Origin: an uncultured Clostridia bacterium
GTDB taxonomy: Bacteria; Bacillota; Clostridia; Lachnospirales; CAG-274
Length of the DNA: 64,000 nt
Reading direction: 5' to 3'
Assembly (NCBI GenBank): GCA_947628755.1
Contig: CANRBC010000006.1
Coordinates: 1-64,000, forward strand
The notes below the pieces were generated by a model. The model did no database searches, was not told the origin of the DNA, and worked only from the letters and a program-made list of their open reading frames with translations. Position numbers and translations under genes: made by a program. Positions 62,153 through 64,000 of the stretch are shown piece by piece. Each line of letters starts with the position of its first letter. Within the stretch, counting starts at the first letter, position 1.

Positions 62153-62240
62153 ATTATACCTCAAAAGTCTAAAAAGTCAAGAGTTTTCGACTTATAATTC
62201 CAAAACTTCTAAAATAATAGTTTTTTCGACACATAATTCC
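62153..62240 (-). promoter_or_regulatory. Promoter and direct repeats upstream of ATPase copy C
   Basis: TTGACT, 16 bp, TATAAT (62153-62180), preceded by two GGAATTATA(A/T)GTCGAAAA-like repeats as at copy A. Confidence 0.6.
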
Positions 62241-62247
62241 AAAATTT

Positions 62248-62285
62248 AAAAGCACTTTTAGAGATTTCTCTAAAAGTGCTTTTAA
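62248..62285. terminator. Bidirectional terminator after higA
   Basis: A 17-bp perfect stem, AAAAGCACTTTTAGAGA with TCTCTAAAAGTGCTTTT, and a 2-nt loop, with T-tracts on both sides. Confidence 0.85.
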
Positions 62286-62289
62286 AAAA

Positions 62290-63357
62290 TTACGCTATTT
62301 CATATCGCTCTTTTAAATTGTTAAACATATTAAATTTAATATACCCTTCTTTCTGAAGTCTGCCTACAACAATTCCGGGAGCAATACCAACTTTATATGC
62401 GAAAGTCCTTATTCCACATTCTGTAAAATTATTGTTTCTGCAAAAAATATCTAACTCTGACTGTGGGATTAATATATCTCTTGCAAAAGAATCTGCCAAT
62501 TTCTCTTGGTCATTTTTGTCGACCTTATTTTTTTCATTAAAAATATCACCATTTAATATATGCCCCAGTTCATGAAAAAGACTAAACCAAAAACGATCCG
62601 CATCTTTTCCTCTGACAGTCAAGCCTAAAACTATGTGCTTTGAATCAACAAATGAAGCACCGTGTAAAAAAGAACCTTTTAAATGTGGGAGAAAAACTAA
62701 AACTATGCCACAATTTAAAAGTAATTCTCTTAATTTATCACAAAATTCTTCGGGAGGGCGTACAGTTAATGCACGAATTTCTCCAAGAATTTCTTTCAAT
62801 TTCTTTATATTTATAGGCGGTGCATCTATTTTTCTTGCCTGCAATCTGGCAGCTTGTGCCCAGATTGCCAAAGCATAGTCGTTATGTTCATCTTTATTTA
62901 CTGCACGATAAGCTATACCGGGAATTGCCAGATTATTTATATTCTTTAGTAATGCCACTTCAAAGAAACGCCTTAATTCAATAACCTTTTCCTCAGAATT
63001 TCTTGTGACCTTAACCCATGCATTTTTTGCTGCTTCGTTGTAAGGAAAAAGCCTTAATAGCGCAATATCCTCTTGTATTTCATTTTCATACTTAACACGT
63101 TCAAGATTAATTCGATATTCTGCTTCAAGATTAAGCCAGAATTTTGCCGATAATCCTAAAACACTTTCTAATCTTACAGCTAAACCGGGAGTTAATTCTA
63201 CATATCCGTTAATTAATCTACTAATATGTTTTTCTGAATATCCCATACGTTCTGCAAATTCCTTCTGAGTTAATCCTCTATTCTTTAACTGTTCTTTAAT
63301 AGTTTCACCCGGAGGAATTGCTATATACTTATTGCCATACTGAATATTTACATCCAT
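62290..63357 (-). CDS. HigA-type antitoxin fused to an ImmA/IrrE metallopeptidase domain
   Basis: A 355-residue protein. The N-terminal HTH of the HigA/XRE type (ETIKEQLKNRGLTQKEFAER, then GYSEKHISRLINGYVELTPG) binds operator DNA; the C-terminal half is an ImmA/IrrE peptidase with HELGH in FSLFHELGHILNGDIF and the third-ligand region EKLADSFARDILIP. Such long antitoxins pair with HigB-like toxins. It starts 16 bp after the toxin stop; the pair shares one promoter. Confidence 0.88.
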   Translation of the reverse strand: MDVNIQYGNKYIAIPPGETIKEQLKNRGLTQKEFAERMGYSEKHISRLINGYVELTPGLAVRLESVLGLSAKFWLNLEAEYRINLERVKYENEIQEDIALLRLFPYNEAAKNAWVKVTRNSEEKVIELRRFFEVALLKNINNLAIPGIAYRAVNKDEHNDYALAIWAQAARLQARKIDAPPINIKKLKEILGEIRALTVRPPEEFCDKLRELLLNCGIVLVFLPHLKGSFLHGASFVDSKHIVLGLTVRGKDADRFWFSLFHELGHILNGDIFNEKNKVDKNDQEKLADSFARDILIPQSELDIFCRNNNFTECGIRTFAYKVGIAPGIVVGRLQKEGYIKFNMFNNLKERYEIA

Positions 63358-63373
63358 TTCTTACAACTCCTTC

Positions 63374-63685
63374 CTAATGATAATCTTCAATAGCCTCTAT
63401 TCTTACGGTTACAACACTTTCATCTTGTTCTGTAAAAACAAGTCGGAATGGATGAATTAAATCCATAGCATACTCGTTTTTTCTATTCCCCATAAGTCGA
63501 TGGCAGCGACCAACTGAATATCTTATTAACTCCTGTATATTCTCAGCCGCAGTTAATTGACTGATGCGCATAAATATCAATTTTGCCATATCAAGATTAT
63601 ATGCTTTCACAGCTACGTTATATTGCGTACATTGATTTCTTAATTTTTTCGATTTGTACTTTACTACCAGTTGCCGCACCTCCAT
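63374..63685 (-). CDS. HigB-type toxin (RelE superfamily)
   Basis: A 103-residue protein: VVKYKSKKLRNQCTQYNVAV at the start and RYSVGRCHRLMGNRKNEYAM, then DLIHPFRLVFT, match HigB/plasmid-killer-like toxins that cleave mRNA on the ribosome. The ribosome site GGAGG lies inside the ATG-started frame, so translation may start at a CTG or near codon 6 instead of the annotated ATG. It is the first gene of the toxin-antitoxin operon. Confidence 0.85.
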   Translation of the reverse strand: MEVRQLVVKYKSKKLRNQCTQYNVAVKAYNLDMAKLIFMRISQLTAAENIQELIRYSVGRCHRLMGNRKNEYAMDLIHPFRLVFTEQDESVVTVRIEAIEDYH

Positions 63686-63690
63686 TCACC

Positions 63691-63745
63691 AATAAATTTA
63701 CCTTACAGGTAAATTTATTATACTATGCAAATACTATTCTGTCAA
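63691..63745 (-). promoter_or_regulatory. Promoter and palindromic operator of the HigBA operon
   Basis: TTGACA, 17 bp, TATAAT on the minus strand (63717-63745). The perfect palindrome AATAAATTTACCT-TAC-AGGTAAATTTATT (63691-63719) overlaps the -10 box and start point, a classic place for repression by HigA. Confidence 0.85.
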
Positions 63746-64000
63746 GTATTCTCTCAATGTTATTTTTACATAACCACTCCTCAGATTCATATAAATATAA
63801 TCAATATCAATTACAAATATATTTTTTATCACATAAAGCCAAATTGATATATGTAATTTACGGAATTTGGGTTCGTTATATATCCTAAAAACCTTCATTT
63901 ATATATCCGCATACATAATCTCCGTTTTTTTCACTATTATAATATACTCTCTGCTATAAAAATGCCTGTCTAAATTGTATATATCTAACAAAAATTATTA
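63746..64000. other. Right edge without a supported gene
   Basis: AT-rich DNA. A minus-strand frame ending GDYVCGYINEGF at about 63890 has an in-frame stop about 20 codons upstream and cannot be called a gene. The plus ORF 63583-63888 runs over the toxin gene and promoter and is a shadow. Confidence 0.4.

Noticed and set aside
1-64000. tRNA, rRNA and riboswitch genes
   Set aside because: Scanning by eye found no cloverleaf with a GTTCGA-type T-loop in the proper frame or known riboswitch core; a few GTTCG strings lack the remaining structure.

Overview
The window looks like a low-GC, spore-forming Clostridia genome, probably a gut Oscillospiraceae/Ruminococcaceae-type bacterium. The evidence is an alpha/beta-type small acid-soluble spore protein gene, strong GGAGG ribosome sites, Gram-positive surface (SLH) proteins, and dockerin and cohesin modules with Thr/Glu-rich linkers. 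The species cannot be named from sequence alone.

Layout. The chromosomal housekeeping gene glmU lies at 0.1-1.5 kb. From about 1.6 to about 57.3 kb runs one large integrative and conjugative element (ICE) with Tn1549/CTn-like gene content. At its left end are a large serine recombinase (1634-3325), a small unknown ORF, a Tn916-type HTH protein and sigma-like factor, a hairpin-rich oriT-like region, and mobC plus a MOB-P relaxase. Cargo occupies 7.2-23.4 kb: a zinc-finger/RNA polymerase alpha-CTD-like protein under palindromic sites; a BlaI/BlaR1 pair with a small secreted protein; a LytTR regulator; a surface protein with a papain-like fold that has lost its catalytic residues; an IS110-family insertion with a probable bridge RNA; a dockerin-bearing pectate lyase; a three-gene ImmA/IrrE-cyclase-membrane effector cassette resembling Pycsar phage defence; and a resolvase. 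Then come a PAPS-reductase-like PP-loop protein and a 2759-residue helicase/methylase. A second surface cargo at 33.7-40.7 kb holds an SLH-anchored protein with many Ig-like repeats and two dockerins, a cohesin-like protein and a transglutaminase-like protein. The transfer machinery fills 40.7-57.2 kb on the minus strand: topoisomerase III, an M23 wall hydrolase, VirB4, PrgI, VirB6-like, a Maff2/pilin-like protein, a Bro-N protein, the VirD4 coupling protein, PcfB, an Rpn nuclease insertion, and a DUF6017-type replication protein.

The right part (57.4-63.8 kb) looks chromosomal or belongs to another accessory island. It has three DUF4143 AAA ATPase genes (two of them near-identical copies), the spore protein, and a HigB/HigA toxin-antitoxin pair with a textbook promoter and a 13-bp-arm palindromic operator.

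How it works together. Recombinase, relaxase, coupling protein and the VirB-like channel would excise and transfer the element. The surface genes would change adhesion and pectin use by the host, and the cyclase cassette is likely to protect it from phage. Most notable for follow-up are the Pycsar-like cassette with a Nudix-like fusion and a protease partner, a TnpV-family reading frame nested out of frame inside the helicase gene, and a repeated intrinsic-terminator-just-before-SD arrangement in the transfer operon that suggests antitermination control.
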